Positions 51,120-63,770 of a stretch of DNA of 64,000 bases are shown here, in pieces (within the stretch, counting starts at the first letter, position 1; every line of letters begins with the position of its first letter). Position numbers and translations under genes: made by a program. This DNA is from Montifringilla adamsi. Lineage: Eukaryota > Chordata > Aves > Passeriformes > Passeridae. The stretch spans positions 11,672,162 through 11,736,161 of the forward strand of contig JAGGNK010006559.1 in assembly GCA_017590115.1 (NCBI GenBank). Reading direction: 5' to 3'. Below the pieces are notes generated by a model. That model saw only the letters and a list, made by a program, of their open reading frames with translations. It ran no database searches and was not told the origin of the DNA.

Positions 51120-51565
51120 GCTATTGTTTTATTTATTTCAACAGCATAGTATATATACTTGAAACATTTTTAAATGTCCTTATTAGAATTTCTTTTGCAT
51201 GCTCCAACCTAGCAGTCTGAATTTGACCTTCTCACTCATGACAGTACCTAAAGCACTTCTCTCAGTGAGCTTTCAGGTAATACCATGACTTGAAGAGTAA
51301 TAATGTTTAGCATCTGCAAGGATGTCACAAAATGACATCAAGAACGAAAATTTTTAAAATATGGTATCATTATCATATAAACATATTAAATTTTATTTAT
51401 TCAACAAACTCTTGCTTGATTCTGGAAAGAACAAATCCATTATTGTAGGCAGAACATTTTGGTTTATATAGCTGCATGCATGAACTGCCTTACTGGTGTG
51501 ATGTTTAGAAGACAAAATATGCTGGAATATTTTCACTGTTCATGTGAATGTTTTTCTGGCAAATA
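51120..51565. other. Non-coding sequence, nothing recognised
   Basis: AT-rich unique sequence between the ATT array and the short CR1 end. Confidence 0.5.
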
Positions 51566-51655
51566 ATCATAGAATATCTGGAGTTGGAATTGACCTGCAA
51601 GGATCATCAAGTCTATCTACTGACCCTGCACTGGACAACCCCAAAAATCACACCA
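51566..51655 (-). mobile_element. Very short CR1 LINE 3' end, about 90 bp
   Basis: Left end atcatagaatatctggagtt, then ggaattgacctgcaaggatc, atcaagtctatctactgacc and ctgcactggacaacccca, which is the extreme 3' end of an avian CR1 in complement. Truncated after about 90 bases, typical of the heavy 5' truncation of this family. Confidence 0.85.
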
Positions 51656-53041
51656 GTGGTGGCATGCCAGTGGCAGGACATGAGGAGGAAACAGAAGAGC
51701 TTTGCCTAATGCTGTAACGCTTAAGTAATGACTCTTCAGTAAGATGAATGTATGTAGCAGGTTTTTTCCCTTATATTCTGTTGTTAAAATAAAGCTAGTC
51801 TGTTAATAAGATTTCAAAGCAAACTTGGAGGCACAAAAACGGCACTGGAGGTTTGAAAGAATATTACAGTAACATTAGCTTTGCTACACGAAATAAAAAT
51901 TAAAAAAGTTTTTTTTTTTTAAATTATTCTGTAAATTAAGCAATTAACTTTTAGCCTACTGGTGGTCAGCTTTATCGATTTCTCCTTCTATTAATTAATA
52001 AGTTATAAGGTTTTAAAAGAATTTAGTTGATATCTATTTTAATAAAGACTTTACCTCCATATTTTGACTTGAAAGCAGCTTTGATAATCTGAATTTTTTG
52101 GGTATTTTTTGGGTAAAATGATAGCAAATATTTACAAGTAATGTGTTACTCCCTCCTGTTGTTTTGGTGTTTTTTTCATGGTCAATTTACTGTAGAGTTC
52201 ATTGTCTGCAACACAGTAGAACTAAACTATCCATTTTCATTCTGTCCTATTACTCTGCTTGTCCAAAACAGCAGAAAAGATGGCTCCCATGACTTGTTTT
52301 TCTGCCTACAGAAAAAAACTTGGGAAACATGAAACTCTTCTTAGAAGAAGATATATTTTGCAATTTTCCCAAGCCAGGAACACAGATTACAATTTTAGAG
52401 AGCAAAAGAACAGCTTGTCCTGATGGGAAGAATTTTTTTTTCTTCTGCAAAAAAGTAGTGGGGATGCAAAGTCTGGTGTTCAAGAGGTGCACCCTGCTAT
52501 GCACCATGCCTTAAACAGCACAAGATTCTGGACATGGTTTGTACAGGTGAGAGGCTGAGGAGCTCTCAGGACAGCTAAGTCACTTTGATCCCAAATACGT
52601 TGAAGTTAATACTGTGGCATGGTGAAATGTGACTACAATAGATTTCTGATATGGGAAATCATTGTAAAGAAAAGAAATGGAAACAATACAGGAACACATA
52701 GAAAATGCAATAATAATGTAACTGCTTTTCTGTGGCGTTGATCTCTTCCTGTGACTACAGACTTATTTATTTCTCTGGAAATATTTAAGACATGGAACAT
52801 TTTATTGTGGCTGACCACTGACTAGGAAATTGCTTTTACAAATAGCTATTAATGAAGCACAGGTGGAAATAGAGTTATATATATACTCCAAAATTTATCT
52901 CAAATATAATCATAAGAAGGGAAAGGTTGATAAAATATGTTGGCACAAATCATCAGCAATGTTTACACTTGAAGATGAACTTGCAAAGCTGCATCTACCT
53001 AAATATCTGGGGGGGTGCATAAGAACTGCATTATTAATAGT

Positions 53042-53044
<3 letters not shown>
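51656..53044. other. Non-coding sequence, nothing recognised
   Basis: AT-rich unique sequence. A frame of 85 codons on the minus strand at 52250-52507 has no recognisable domain and overlaps a forward frame of similar length, as chance frames do. Confidence 0.5.

Positions 53045-53082
<38 letters not shown>
53045..53082. repeat. (ATT)n trinucleotide array
   Basis: About 12 uninterrupted ATT units. It gives poly-Leu on one strand and poly-Asn on the other, so frames crossing it are artefacts. Confidence 0.93.
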
Positions 53083-54849
53083 CTACTAACAACAGATGAA
53101 CATCAAAGAGGAAAAAATATATCAAGCAAGCTCTAAAACTTATTATAGAAGGTGAAATTTTTTAGAGGAGTAAAAAGGGGGGAAAAAGTTGTTTAAATTA
53201 GTAGGGCTACACATGCAAATATAAAATGTTTTAGGCCAAATAATAACAGCTCTTTTGCTGGAAAGGCCTCAGCCTGAAATTGCACTGGTCCTGCTTTAAA
53301 GAACTAGTCCCACACCACAAAATGCTACTACAGCAGGATCAGATGATGGATGGAGGTTACCAGTCTGAGGTGGAGGCACAGTTAAAAGGACCTTGGTAAA
53401 ATGAGATCCTTTTATAAGTTTGAGAAAAAGAGACTAATGGATGACCAGTCAGTTCCAGTTTTTTAAATTAGTTTAGTAGAACTATTAGGCTCTACTCTAG
53501 TTTAAAGAGTTTGGTGTTCCTTCTACAAAACCTAGTTTAGCACACCATAAATAGAGCTGGTCAAAAAATGTTGACGAAGGTGCAGGTTTAGATTGTATTT
53601 GCACTGAAGCATTAGCTTCTTATCCCTTTGTCTCCATCACTAACGGAATACATTTAGTAGTTTGACTCACTTTGGACAGATGTATCTACCTTGTAGCTGC
53701 GTAACCAGAATAAATGAAGCTCTTGAACGATGTGGGAAAATTTCAGGTGAAAATAAATATAAGTTTTTCATCAAATTTATTTTTCTTTTTTTTTTACAAT
53801 AAAGCAGACCTGGATTAACATATTACATTCAAAAATTCATATATGTGTCCAACTCATTCTTGGTTTAAATCTAAAGCTTTCAGAGGTTTCAGTTTGGAGT
53901 GTTTTAAAATTAAATACATTCCAAGTCCACTCAAGAAAGTGAAGAAAATAACTCAGAAATGCAGAAATTACATTTTTAATTCTACACCCAAATATTTTTG
54001 TTACCATTTCTCACAGTTCATCTACAATATTAAGAAACCAACTATTTATCCAGAAGTATTCAGGTCACTTCAGACTTTGTCTAGAACTCCTAAATAAATC
54101 AATCCATAGAAATGGACTTTTTCATTTGAGAATGTTCAGACTCTTCCATTTGTGTAAATTTCAGATGCTTGCCCTCTTTGTGTAGCCTAGACCTGCAGCA
54201 CCCAGACTCAAAAACCCTCAGAAAAATATACTGAAGCAGTGCTCCCCTCCTCAGGACTGAAAGTCAGGTTTACTGACTCTTCTGCTCCAGTAGAGTGACA
54301 AGACAAAAGTGGGGCTGTTGGGTAAAAAACCATTGAGCAACTGATCCAGCTCACTGTCATTTCCAAGCTGCAACTAAGGAGCCCGGGGCAAGCAGAGCAG
54401 GCTGTCTGTATTTTCCTAATTGTAGCAGCTGTCTTCTGCCCTTGTGGATTCTTAAAGACAAAGATTTAAGTATGTGAATATGTTCTTCCTGAGCTCACTT
54501 TGCAGTCATTTCACTGCTGCAAGTACAGTAGTACATGCAGGTGAATATGTCATCTCACACCACTGGGAAGCAGCAGCAGGAGTATTTCTGCAAGACTTAT
54601 ATGACTCCTGTAACAAGAAGTGTGGATATTGTACTTCATTCATGGCAGGAATCAAAAATGTAAGTATGACTTATATCCTTTTAGCGGAGCAAATAATGTC
54701 AGTGAAGGAACAGATTTCTGTGCATTAAGTTATAGAGAAAATTGTGGACAAAATATTGGCTCCAATGTGTATATGTAATGCAATTATTTAAAAATAGGGG
54801 ACTAATGAGTTTATTCACAGAAAGCAAGACTTGTTTACACTGGTAGACC
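53083..54849. other. Non-coding sequence; one weak exon-like segment
   Basis: AT-rich unique sequence. At 54506-54659 an open segment is bounded by a cag on the left and gtaagt on the right. The segment has no recognisable domain and a weak left boundary, so I do not call a gene. Confidence 0.4.
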
Positions 54850-55560
54850 AAGCGAGCCAAATAAATTATTCGATGCAGAGCTCTTTGACTGGCTTCACTA
54901 CCAGCTCTCCCCCACAGGCGTGTACCTTTCTCCAAAGGAAATGAGCTGCACGCTGCTAAGGAGGCTCATCAGCATTCCTGCCAACATCGATGCCTCCAGG
55001 CTCACCAATCCTTATTAACAGAACTCTAGGGCAGGTTGACACCTCAGCTCAATCATGTATGGGGTCACTTGACCATGCCACAGCACCATAAAGAAGTCTC
55101 AAATCGGAGCAACATCTTTTAAGCGTACTCGACAGCCTTTATTTAAATGCCTTTTAATGTAAATTCACTGCTCGTAAAAGTGAAAGAATGACTGTTCTGG
55201 CAGCCTCTGGGCATCATTTGGGAAGATGAAGTGCAGGCTTATCTGCATAACTGCAAGTGCGCTGTCTGGCTGTGGCCTTGTAACCCCAGCTCCAGTCTCT
55301 TCATCAGAATTAGCCCAGCAGTTCCAAGTTGTGCAAGTGTTTTATGGGCATGGCCAAATGTTCATTGTGGTCCAAACGGAGTTTTGCACTTGTGCCCTAA
55401 TTACAGTTTAGATTCAGTGTGTGTCCTGTGAGCTGCGTGGTGAGTCACAGCAGTGCCAGTGGGAAGATCTGGAGAGAAATGAGGATGTGATGATGACACA
55501 GCACCCGAGAAGTGCAAGGTGGTCTTAGTCCAACTCCTGATCCATCAGTCGCCATTGGAA
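54850..55560. other. CpG-retaining block, candidate conserved regulatory region
   Basis: I count about 14 CpG in 710 bases, against about 4 in the preceding 700 bases (53100-53800) and very few in 53900-54500. The block has no simple repeats and no transposon signature. It carries motif-dense stretches such as tgccaacatcgatgcctcc, taagcgtactcgacagcct, ttttatgggcatggccaaat, gtgcccctaatta-like sequence at about 55393-55406, and ggtgagtcacagca (AP-1/MAF-like TGAGTCA) near 55440. CpGs normally decay in such DNA, so retention suggests selection or lack of methylation. This is an inference from composition; no conservation data are available. Confidence 0.4.
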
Positions 55561-58500
55561 ACTGAAGCCCTAGAGACAGCACAAGTGTGCTGATGACTCA
55601 GTAGTTTAACAGTGGGGACTCTTTCCTGCCAAATGCTGAGTCAGTTTTATACAAAATAAATCAGTTTCCCTTCTTTTTCTACCACTTCAGCTGCCTCCCA
55701 CTTGCTCATTTCATAGCAATTAGGACTCAGACTGGGGTCATAAAAGACAGGAAAGACAGAGACAGAGGGAGAACCAATAAATATATTCAGAAGGCAATGC
55801 ATTTTTTAGCCATGCCTGATTTCTGTACATCACTCATTTGCCCACAGACTTGACACTATCACAGACAGCCCTAGTGTTACCTCAGAATTTATTACCATGA
55901 AGTAAAAACACCAAAATTGGCAAGCAGGGAGCAAAGCAGTTCACTTATCTGAGATTTATCTAGTGTTACACTGGATTTTAAAAATGTACAATACAGAGGT
56001 TGTACCCATATGGAACAAGTTGCCAGTTTAAGCACATTTCTGGGAACCCTCATGAAGACAATGCATGTTCCAGCCAGTTTTTCAAACTTATGAGGCAGGA
56101 ATGTCCCACTTGGCAGACTGAGAAGGAGGCTGGCTGTAAGAAGATCTAATGGGAAGTCTTGATAATAAAGGACCAGTATATCATATCAAAGGTGAGAAGT
56201 TGTCACCAAAATAAAAATCTGTCTAGATAGACACAAAGGAGAAGGACCACTTGTAGAGATCCAAATCAGGCAATGGAGCAGAGTAGTACTTTAACCGTGA
56301 AAACAGCCAAAAGCCAAAAAGGGATGCCAAAGGGATCCTGCTAATGAAAACTTAGTCACACCACAATAACCAGATCTTTGCATTCCTCATAGAGATGCTC
56401 TGGATGAACACTAACCAACATAGAGGTTAACTAGCTAACAATAATTGCAAATAAAAGCAAGTAATATAATTATTTTAGACTTTATATAATTATTTATTTT
56501 AATTAATATATAACTACCCATATTAAATACATTAAGTCATTATATAAAATAGAAACTATTGGTGAAACCATATCATTAAGGTGATAAAACCAAACACAAA
56601 AATCTATTAATAAATTAGGTAATCTAGAACTTGCAAATAAAATATGGGCACAAAAATTAACCTAGAAACCTATGCCCAATGTCATGTTCAAACATCCATG
56701 GTCTCTGAGGCTTCAGAGGGTTCAGACTGGCCTCACATGAACTATTGTTTGGGGGCTTAAATTTTACACAGCAGACAAATCTGGCCATGGGGCTGCCCTC
56801 AGCAGGCAGTGGAGATGCACTACTAGGGGCTGGGATTCCCCATATCTTGCTCCTATTTTCCACCAAAAAAAGGTGATAGTTCCATGGTAGTTATTAAAAC
56901 TTGATTTCTGTCCTGCATAATCTGTTTAATCATATGAAGAAGATTCAGCTGGCACTGAATGGAAAGAACTTCCAGATGATAGATGGCAAGGAATGAAAAG
57001 CAAGGGCAAGAAGGGTGAAGTACTGTCATTTAATCAACATGTAAATTTTATCTTCCAGCATACCTTAATGCCACCTTGGCTTATTTTTTTTAAAGCAGGT
57101 CTCATTAATTCAGTACTACATAGAACATGCACTTGTGCCTATTAGGCCAACATCTAAATTGTTTCTATCTCCAGTACATCAGTAATGTACCTGAAGATGT
57201 GCATATAATCACATTTTTTATGATCTTCTCCCCTGGCCAGTATACCAGACAACTTAACAGCTCTCAGTTTTTCTTTTAGAAACACCTTTTTAACCAGCCT
57301 TGAAAATTTAGGTGAAACTAGAAAACAATGCACATGGTATTAGTTAAAAAATGGTTTTAGGCAAGAAATATGGGCTAAATTATACTGCTCAAGAAACAGT
57401 GTTATATTTTATGTAGAAAACTAAAAGGAAAAATAAATAGATTGAACAAGAGAAATTAAATAGTTCAATATTACAAATAACAAAATAATTGCCTCAGTAT
57501 ACCTTGCATTCTTGTTGCTGCTACCAGTAGTAGGAGTAGAAAATCTCAATACTTTTTATGCTTGCACTGTGACCTAAAATCATCAAATTAAAAATTACTA
57601 CAGCTTTTAAAACTCAAAATTCATGCACACATTGTCAAGGAATGCTGGAGATTTTGACAACTGTGTTGGACATTCTTCCTAAGATCCAAGAATGCACTTT
57701 AGGTATTCAGGTGTGCAGTCATTACTACCCAAATAAATCCTGAAAATGTTTTCAGAAAGGAAAATGGAATCCATGCTACAATGGAAATAACTCTCTCCAC
57801 ATGCTTTTGTTATTGAATATATTCTAGGTCTAAAAAACTTTTGTTTCTTATTGAAGTTGATGATTCTTTTCAAGCATATGTCTAGAGCCAAAGCCATTGG
57901 GATGCAAGATCTCTCCTGGTAATGTTCCTCAGACTGCATTCTGGAAAAACAAAAGCAGCAGATTGCTGAGCAGAGACTTTCAATTTATAATCTCTTTGCA
58001 GATGAGTCTTCACTTCCCATTCACTGGTTGAAGGATCTAGACCTGCCAAAATGTCTGCTGTCTTAACAGGCCATCCAGCCCTAGTTTTAATGGCCAGTGA
58101 ATTTCTCCAAGACTGATAAATGTGCCCTTAAAATTTCGATGACATGGGATGTAAATACAGAGAATATCAAAGAGGATAATGATGTCCTAGAACTAAAGAG
58201 ACAAAAATTACTAATAAAACAAAAAAAAAAAATTACAAGCACTGTGCAAACTAATAATAATGCAAGACTGAGCTATTTGTGATTTATATTATACAGTTCT
58301 TTTTTGGTATATGTTTGTTCAAACAGCTAAACTATCTCTGACTTAGTCTGGTTTTACCATGGCATCTGTCACTGCTGAAATTCAAAAACACACAATAGAT
58401 TTAGAGGTGTTCCGTTTACATTCTAATTAACAATGGTTGATTAACAATTGATCACTGTTAGCACAAAGAGTTATCATATAGGACAACCTTATGGCTGGTT

Positions 58501-58740
58501 TTGCACTCCTTCATTCAGTTAGGAAATGTAGATCTAAATTGTTATTCTATTTCTTCCTGTTTCTTAATTTTCTTGCTCAGCAAATAAATGTCAATATACA
58601 AGCTTGTGACAGAGATTGGCTCAGCAAGATTAGAAGAGAGGATCCTTCTTATTCCTCATTCTTTATCATAGGTTGAATGTTGCAAGGCCTCTTCCTTTGT
58701 TGTTCAGGTAATTCTAGACTGCAGACTGTTCCATATAGGT
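55561..58740. other. Non-coding sequence, nothing recognised
   Basis: AT-rich unique sequence, with a strongly AT stretch at about 56400-56660 (repeated taatta/tatataa). No gene or named repeat. Confidence 0.5.
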
Positions 58741-58806
58741 GCACATATATATGGACAGATATATGTATGTATGCATGCGTGTGTGTATATATATATATAT
58801 ATATAT
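58741..58806. repeat. Compound TA/TG/ATGT microsatellite
   Basis: Short runs of atat, atgtatgt, gtgtgt and then about ten TA units (58787-58806). Confidence 0.85.
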
Positions 58807-60257
58807 AAATGAGTCAATGGTCAAAGTAAGGACTGGAAGTCAATAAATGGGTGGATGTTTCTGACTGAATTTTTCCTGCTGAAGGTATTTGACTTATCCA
58901 AGCATTCAAGATCTGAATTCAGTGTTGTGCTATATGAGAAGGTGTTTAGGGAAATACAAGTGGAGAGGCAAATTATTTCCCCAGTTATTTTTATAGGTCA
59001 ATGTAAGATGTCCATGAAACACTCAGAGATATTAGTGAGCTCATGAATGTATCTATGAGCACCCTGAGAAGATAAAGGTCTGTTGCAGCCATGATTCAGC
59101 CAGCAACATTCAGTAATAAAAGTATTTTGCTTCATTTTTGTGCAAAATCAAAATCACTGTACATGGCCTCTCCCCTGGAAATGCTATATTTGCACTGGCA
59201 CAAAGTTTGACCACAGTCACTCTTATCTTACATTTTCTTTCTCACCATCCTTCTCTCTACAGTGAAAGCAGGATTTTCTTGCTTTCATTTTAAAACCTGA
59301 GACTCTCTTTTTCTGATGAGGTAGTATGAAACAACATATTCTTTTTTGATAAGTGCTTTGGCCTCTTCCATTAGACCGTTGCTTCAATTTAGTAAAATTA
59401 AGGAGTGTGTATATATATAGATCTGTTCATAGGGTATATGTATGTGAATTGAACACATACACATAGGGGTAAGTGCATGGGAATTGAACACATTTTTTAG
59501 AAAGTGGTGATTTTGTGTCTTGTGGACTCTGGAAAACATGTTTTGCATCCTGTTTTACTTGGTTTCTCATCCCAAATTTCACTTCGAGTTTGTAGTTTAG
59601 ATGCAAAATGTTTAACACACTTTGATTATTCACATCACATTTAAAGCAAACCTACCAGAGAGAAAAGGATCAGGAAACAGACATTTGTGATACCTCTGTT
59701 CTTTCTCTCTTTCCATCTTTCATCCATGGAATACTGTCCTTCTAAGTTGCTTTTTTTTCTGGCATAAGAAAACCCATCCATTTTCAGATCTTCTCTTCTC
59801 ATGATATTCGTTCTCTTATTCCTCTGGTGCACTCAGAGGCCTTCAAGAAATGTTGACTGATTTACTTTTCTGACATTCCAGTTCTTTGATCCTCATGACA
59901 AATAAAGAACAATTCAAAACTTGGAATAGAGGAAGAGTGAAAAGCAGAGAGTAAACATACTTTTACGCTTTTCTTTTTTCTTCTGAAAATACAACAGAGA
60001 TGGGTATGACTACTATTGAATATAACTTCCTCCATAAGCAATATGTATATGTACATATATATGTAAAAAATGTTGAGGATGGATTTCTTTTTCTACATTA
60101 TTTTAAAGACATTTTACTTGAATACCTCAAAAAGATGTTTGCTGTATGAACTTGTCACCCTAGAAAGCTGGGTGAAAATCAGGAGGAGGAAAAAGAATGA
60201 CAACCTTCATACTCAGATGAGGGGGATATATGACAATAACACAACTAGCAAACATTC
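58807..60257. other. Non-coding sequence, nothing recognised
   Basis: AT-rich unique sequence. Near 59426-59482 a 15-base stretch (ggtatatgtatgtgaattgaacacat-like, core gaattgaacacat) recurs after about 40 bases, a small local duplication. Confidence 0.5.
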
Positions 60258-60300
60258 TTTTTTTTCTTTTTCTTTTCTTTTTTTTTTTTTTTTTTTTTTT
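60258..60300. repeat. T-rich tract (TTTTC units then poly-T)
   Basis: About 43 bases of T with four C interruptions and ending in 23 T. No adjoining retroposon body. Confidence 0.9.
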
Positions 60301-61084
60301 GTGTGAAATGACACAAACAGTAATTTGTCTCAATATCAGCGTGGTATAAACCTGTCTACATAGAAGAGGTTCTAAAGGGAGAATGAGACTCTCTCTTGTT
60401 GGAATTTTACAGAGAAATTAATTATTTAGTATACATTCATGACAGGTACTTTAGTATTTTACACAACTACTGCAAAGAAACTAAATATTGTGTATACCTC
60501 CTGTCAGCGTTGAAAACATTGCTTGAATATTAATGAGTGTTTCAACATGCATGTTTCAGAAGAGTTTTGAAATAAAAATTCTGTTAGGCTAACTGTTTTC
60601 TTCTAATATACACCAAGAAAAAGATTAAAAGAGAGACATTTTATGCTCTGAAAAAAGTAAAACTTTTATAAATTTTTTACTTTCTTGAATTGAAATGTAT
60701 TTCTTTCCTGCAAACTCTTAAAATAAAGTTGTTAGATGTGACAGCTAAAACTTGTTAATTGCTGCAAGAAAAATTTTGTTTGAAACTGCTAAGGGCTAGG
60801 CAAAAGATAAATAATTTTTGAAGCAAGTTTGAAGCTTCATAAAGCTACTTGAAGGATTTTTCTAAGGATGGACATGTAAACTGGATATAGAGGGAAATCC
60901 TGGGCTCACCACAACACAGGACTATTCATATATGAGATTTGGAACAGTCATTTATTGGCCTTCCTGAAAAAGTAAATTAGAGGTCACCATGGCAAACAAA
61001 GGTTAAAAAAGTTTAGAATAAGAACAAAAACCAAAACAAACAAAACACATAGTAACAAACAAGCTGGCTTGAGTCAAAACCAAT
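60301..61084. other. Non-coding sequence, nothing recognised
   Basis: AT-rich unique sequence. An A/C-rich patch (61020-61064) directly precedes the CR1 copy. Confidence 0.5.
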
Positions 61085-61830
61085 CCAGTTGCTCAAGGTC
61101 ACCTAGAAACCCTTGCTCAAGATCGCATCCAGATTTTGGGTACCTTCAACGTGGAGGAACCTGAAGCCCTCACAGAAAAATGTGTTTCTTGACGTTGCAT
61201 TGGAAGTCCTGTGTTTCCATGTGCTGCCCATTGCCTATCACTTCTGTCACTGGGCACTACTGGAAATAGTTTTGTTCTGTCTTTGCACTCTCCTTTCAGA
61301 TACCATATGCTGAGTGGTCTCTCTTCCCTAACCTAAAAAGTCCCAGGTCTCACAATTTTTCCTTGTAAGTGAGTGGCTGCAGTCCTTTCTTTGCGTTAGT
61401 TTGTTGAACTCTGTGTGGTATATCCACGTGTCTGATTTACTGAGGAGCCCAGAACTGGACAGAGCATGTCAGACGTGCCCTCACCAGTGCTGAGCAGAGG
61501 TTAAGAATAATCTCCAGCAGCCTGCTGACAATGCTCCTCTTAGTGCAGCTCAGGATACCATTGCACTTCTTTAACACAAGAAAGAATATGTTGCTGGCTC
61601 GTGTTCAGCTACCCCAGGTTCCTTTTCTTGCTGCTTTCCAGCTCAGTGGCTCCAGCATTCATTGGTGCCTGAGGCTGTTCCACACCATATGTGCAGCTTG
61701 GTGCTTCCCCTTGTTGAGTTGTATGAGGTTCCTTCCACTCCTTTACTCTGTCCTGGTGAGGTCCCTCTGGACAGCAGAACAACCCTCTGGTGTATCAGCC
61801 ACCACTCTCGGCTTTGGGTCATCACCACAA
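61085..61830 (-). mobile_element. CR1 LINE 3' region, about 750 bp
   Basis: The 3' end is at the left. In complement the blocks appear in CR1 order: tccagttgctcaaggtcacc, ctgaagccctcacagaaaaa, cccattgcctatcacttctg, tcactgggcactactgga, tctcacaatttttccttgta, gcccagaactggacagagca, cctcaccagtgctgagcaga, caggataccattgcacttct, gaggtccctctggacagcag and ccctctggtgtatcagccac. The 126-codon forward frame at 61531-61911 is antisense CR1 and not a gene. Truncated before the reverse-transcriptase core. Confidence 0.88.
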
Positions 61831-62108
61831 GAGGTTCATATGAAAAACGACATTTCAAAGCCAAAAGTTCACAAACTCATGAACTGTGGAGGACAGTCTG
61901 GAGCCTGCTAGGGCTGAACTAAGAATTCTGGAAAGCAGGTGCTGTGAAAAGACAGTTCACACAACTTTTTTAACTACAGAAGGGCACAGAAAAGACATAG
62001 GGAATTCTGTGTTATATTCCAGAACATGTACCTGATAAGTGTTGACTTTGTTAAAAGGAGAATTTCTGGTGATTGTCCAGAAAAATCTGAGAATGTTATG
62101 CAGCAGAA
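61831..62108. other. Non-coding sequence next to the CR1 copy
   Basis: No clear CR1 blocks after about 61830 and nothing else recognised. Confidence 0.45.
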
Positions 62109-62137
62109 AAATAATTAAATAAATAAATAAATAAACT
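62109..62137. repeat. (AAAT)n short tandem repeat
   Basis: About five AAAT units. Confidence 0.85.
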
Positions 62138-62329
62138 GGGTTCTACAGTTTCTTCATGACACTTTCTTTCTTTTCCTGCTAGTTTACTAAATTTATAACA
62201 TTTTTAAAAGCTTAACTAAAGAGATTTTTCATTTTGGAGTTTTTTAAAAAAAATATTTCTCTTGGTGCTCTCTTTTGGAAGATTTTTTTTCTGCCCAATG
62301 AATAAATAGAGCAAAAATTCTTATCTAAT

Positions 62330-62720
62330 GTTTTCGTGCAATCAATGTTTTATGTGGTGGTTAATTATACATTGCAAAATACGAGTGTGTTCATACCGCA
62401 GTACTATTTGGACTTTGTGTGCAATTTATATGCAAGTATGAGCAAAATAAGAAAGAAACAAACATAGAAATTAGCGGAGGCACTAACACAAAAGAAAGGG
62501 GTTTGTTAATACAAATTCCATCTTTATTTATGTGTTGGTATTATTAATACGACAAACACACTGACTGAGAATGTTTTAGAGGCTAAACAGAGAGTAGAGG
62601 CACAGATATGTTTTTAGCTTTTAATTAATTTTAGAAAAAGGGAAAAAAGAAAACTCCAATGAAATTCTAGCTAATTACAAGCGTGTGGAGTTTTGACGCT
62701 GTCTTCATTGAAAGAGAATT
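62330..62720. other. CpG-retaining AT-rich block, candidate conserved non-coding element
   Basis: Seven CpGs survive in about 390 bases of very AT-rich sequence (for example ttttcgtgcaatc, aatacgagtg, cataccgcag, tagcggagg, aatacgacaa, aagcgtgtgg, gacgctg). Homeodomain-type TAATTA/TTAATTA cores and an ATTTGGACTTTG stretch are present, and there is no transposon signature. The look is that of deeply conserved vertebrate enhancer DNA. It cannot be proved from one sequence. Confidence 0.35.
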
Positions 62721-63723
62721 TCATCTTTTCTGTTCATTGAAATAAAAATAAAGAGATCATTATCAAAAGAAACAGGTAAATTGATATGTACAATTAATCT
62801 TCCACAATCTCAGTAACAAGGACTTTTCTAAATTACTTTCCTTTTAAAGCTATTAAAAAGGTATAGATTACTTAGGTTTAATTGACAGTTGATAAAGATA
62901 ATTCTATATGTCTTTATCTTATGGGTTTTTTTGAAACAACGTGATACTGAAGGTCATGCAATACTTGTATTTGGTAAGTATGGTTGCAGTACTTGCCAAG
63001 GTTTCCTTGCCTTGCAAAGTCAACTAATTCAGAAACTGTTAAATATTGTATAAGTTTTTTGTGCATGAGATGAACAAGATATTGAAACCAAACAAAGGTA
63101 TAGTTGTTAATTACAAAGCATCTCATTCTTGCATGTTTTCATTTCCTTTCTGTAACTAAGAGAATGTCTTAAAAGGATAACAGAAACATATTTGATTAAT
63201 TTGTTTACAGTCAAGCAGTGAAGCATACACCAGGAGTCACATTTTGACTAGGTACACTGTAAAGGACACAGCAATCAGACTGATATGTTAATGGCTTGTG
63301 AGTGGCTAAGATGAATAAAAATATTTTTGGTACATGAATATGTTATCTTCATACCTATATTTATGTATACATGAATTAATTACATACAATTTGAAGGAAA
63401 ATTATTGCTACATATTCTCTGTCTTTTTTTTTTTATGGACACTGGTTTATGCTACTTTTTTGTCACTATTTTTTTATTATTTTTTGATTAATCTCTAGTA
63501 TGTTTCACAGAAAAATAGCTCTTCAACAACTACTCATGACTCTCAAAGACTATTGGGATGGCAGAAGAACACACATCAAACTATTGCGCAGAGAAAGTAA
63601 GAAAAGCTTCATACAGGCAAGATGTGAGCATAAAAGTGTTCTGTCCAAAAGTCAAGGAAAACACCACTATTCCTAAAATGAAGAAGAGGGTGAAATGTTT
63701 CAAAAGTAAAATAAGAATTAACC
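62721..63723. other. Non-coding sequence, nothing recognised
   Basis: AT-rich unique sequence with short T runs around 63423-63435 and 63469-63485. Confidence 0.5.
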
Positions 63724-63770
63724 AAAAAAAAAAAAAAAAAAAAAAAAACAAAAAAAAAGAAAAAAAAAAG
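63724..63770. repeat. Poly-A tract (about 47 bases, three interruptions)
   Basis: A homopolymer broken only by single C and G bases. Lys-rich or Phe-rich frames crossing it on either strand are artefacts. Flanks show no LINE or SINE body that I can recognise. Confidence 0.92.

Noticed and set aside
52830..53125. Poly-Leu and poly-Asn frames
   Set aside because: Produced by the ATT array.
61531..61922. Forward open frames of 126 and 86 codons
   Set aside because: They lie antisense within the 3' region of a reverse-strand CR1 copy. The DNA matches CR1 blocks and the translation is meaningless.
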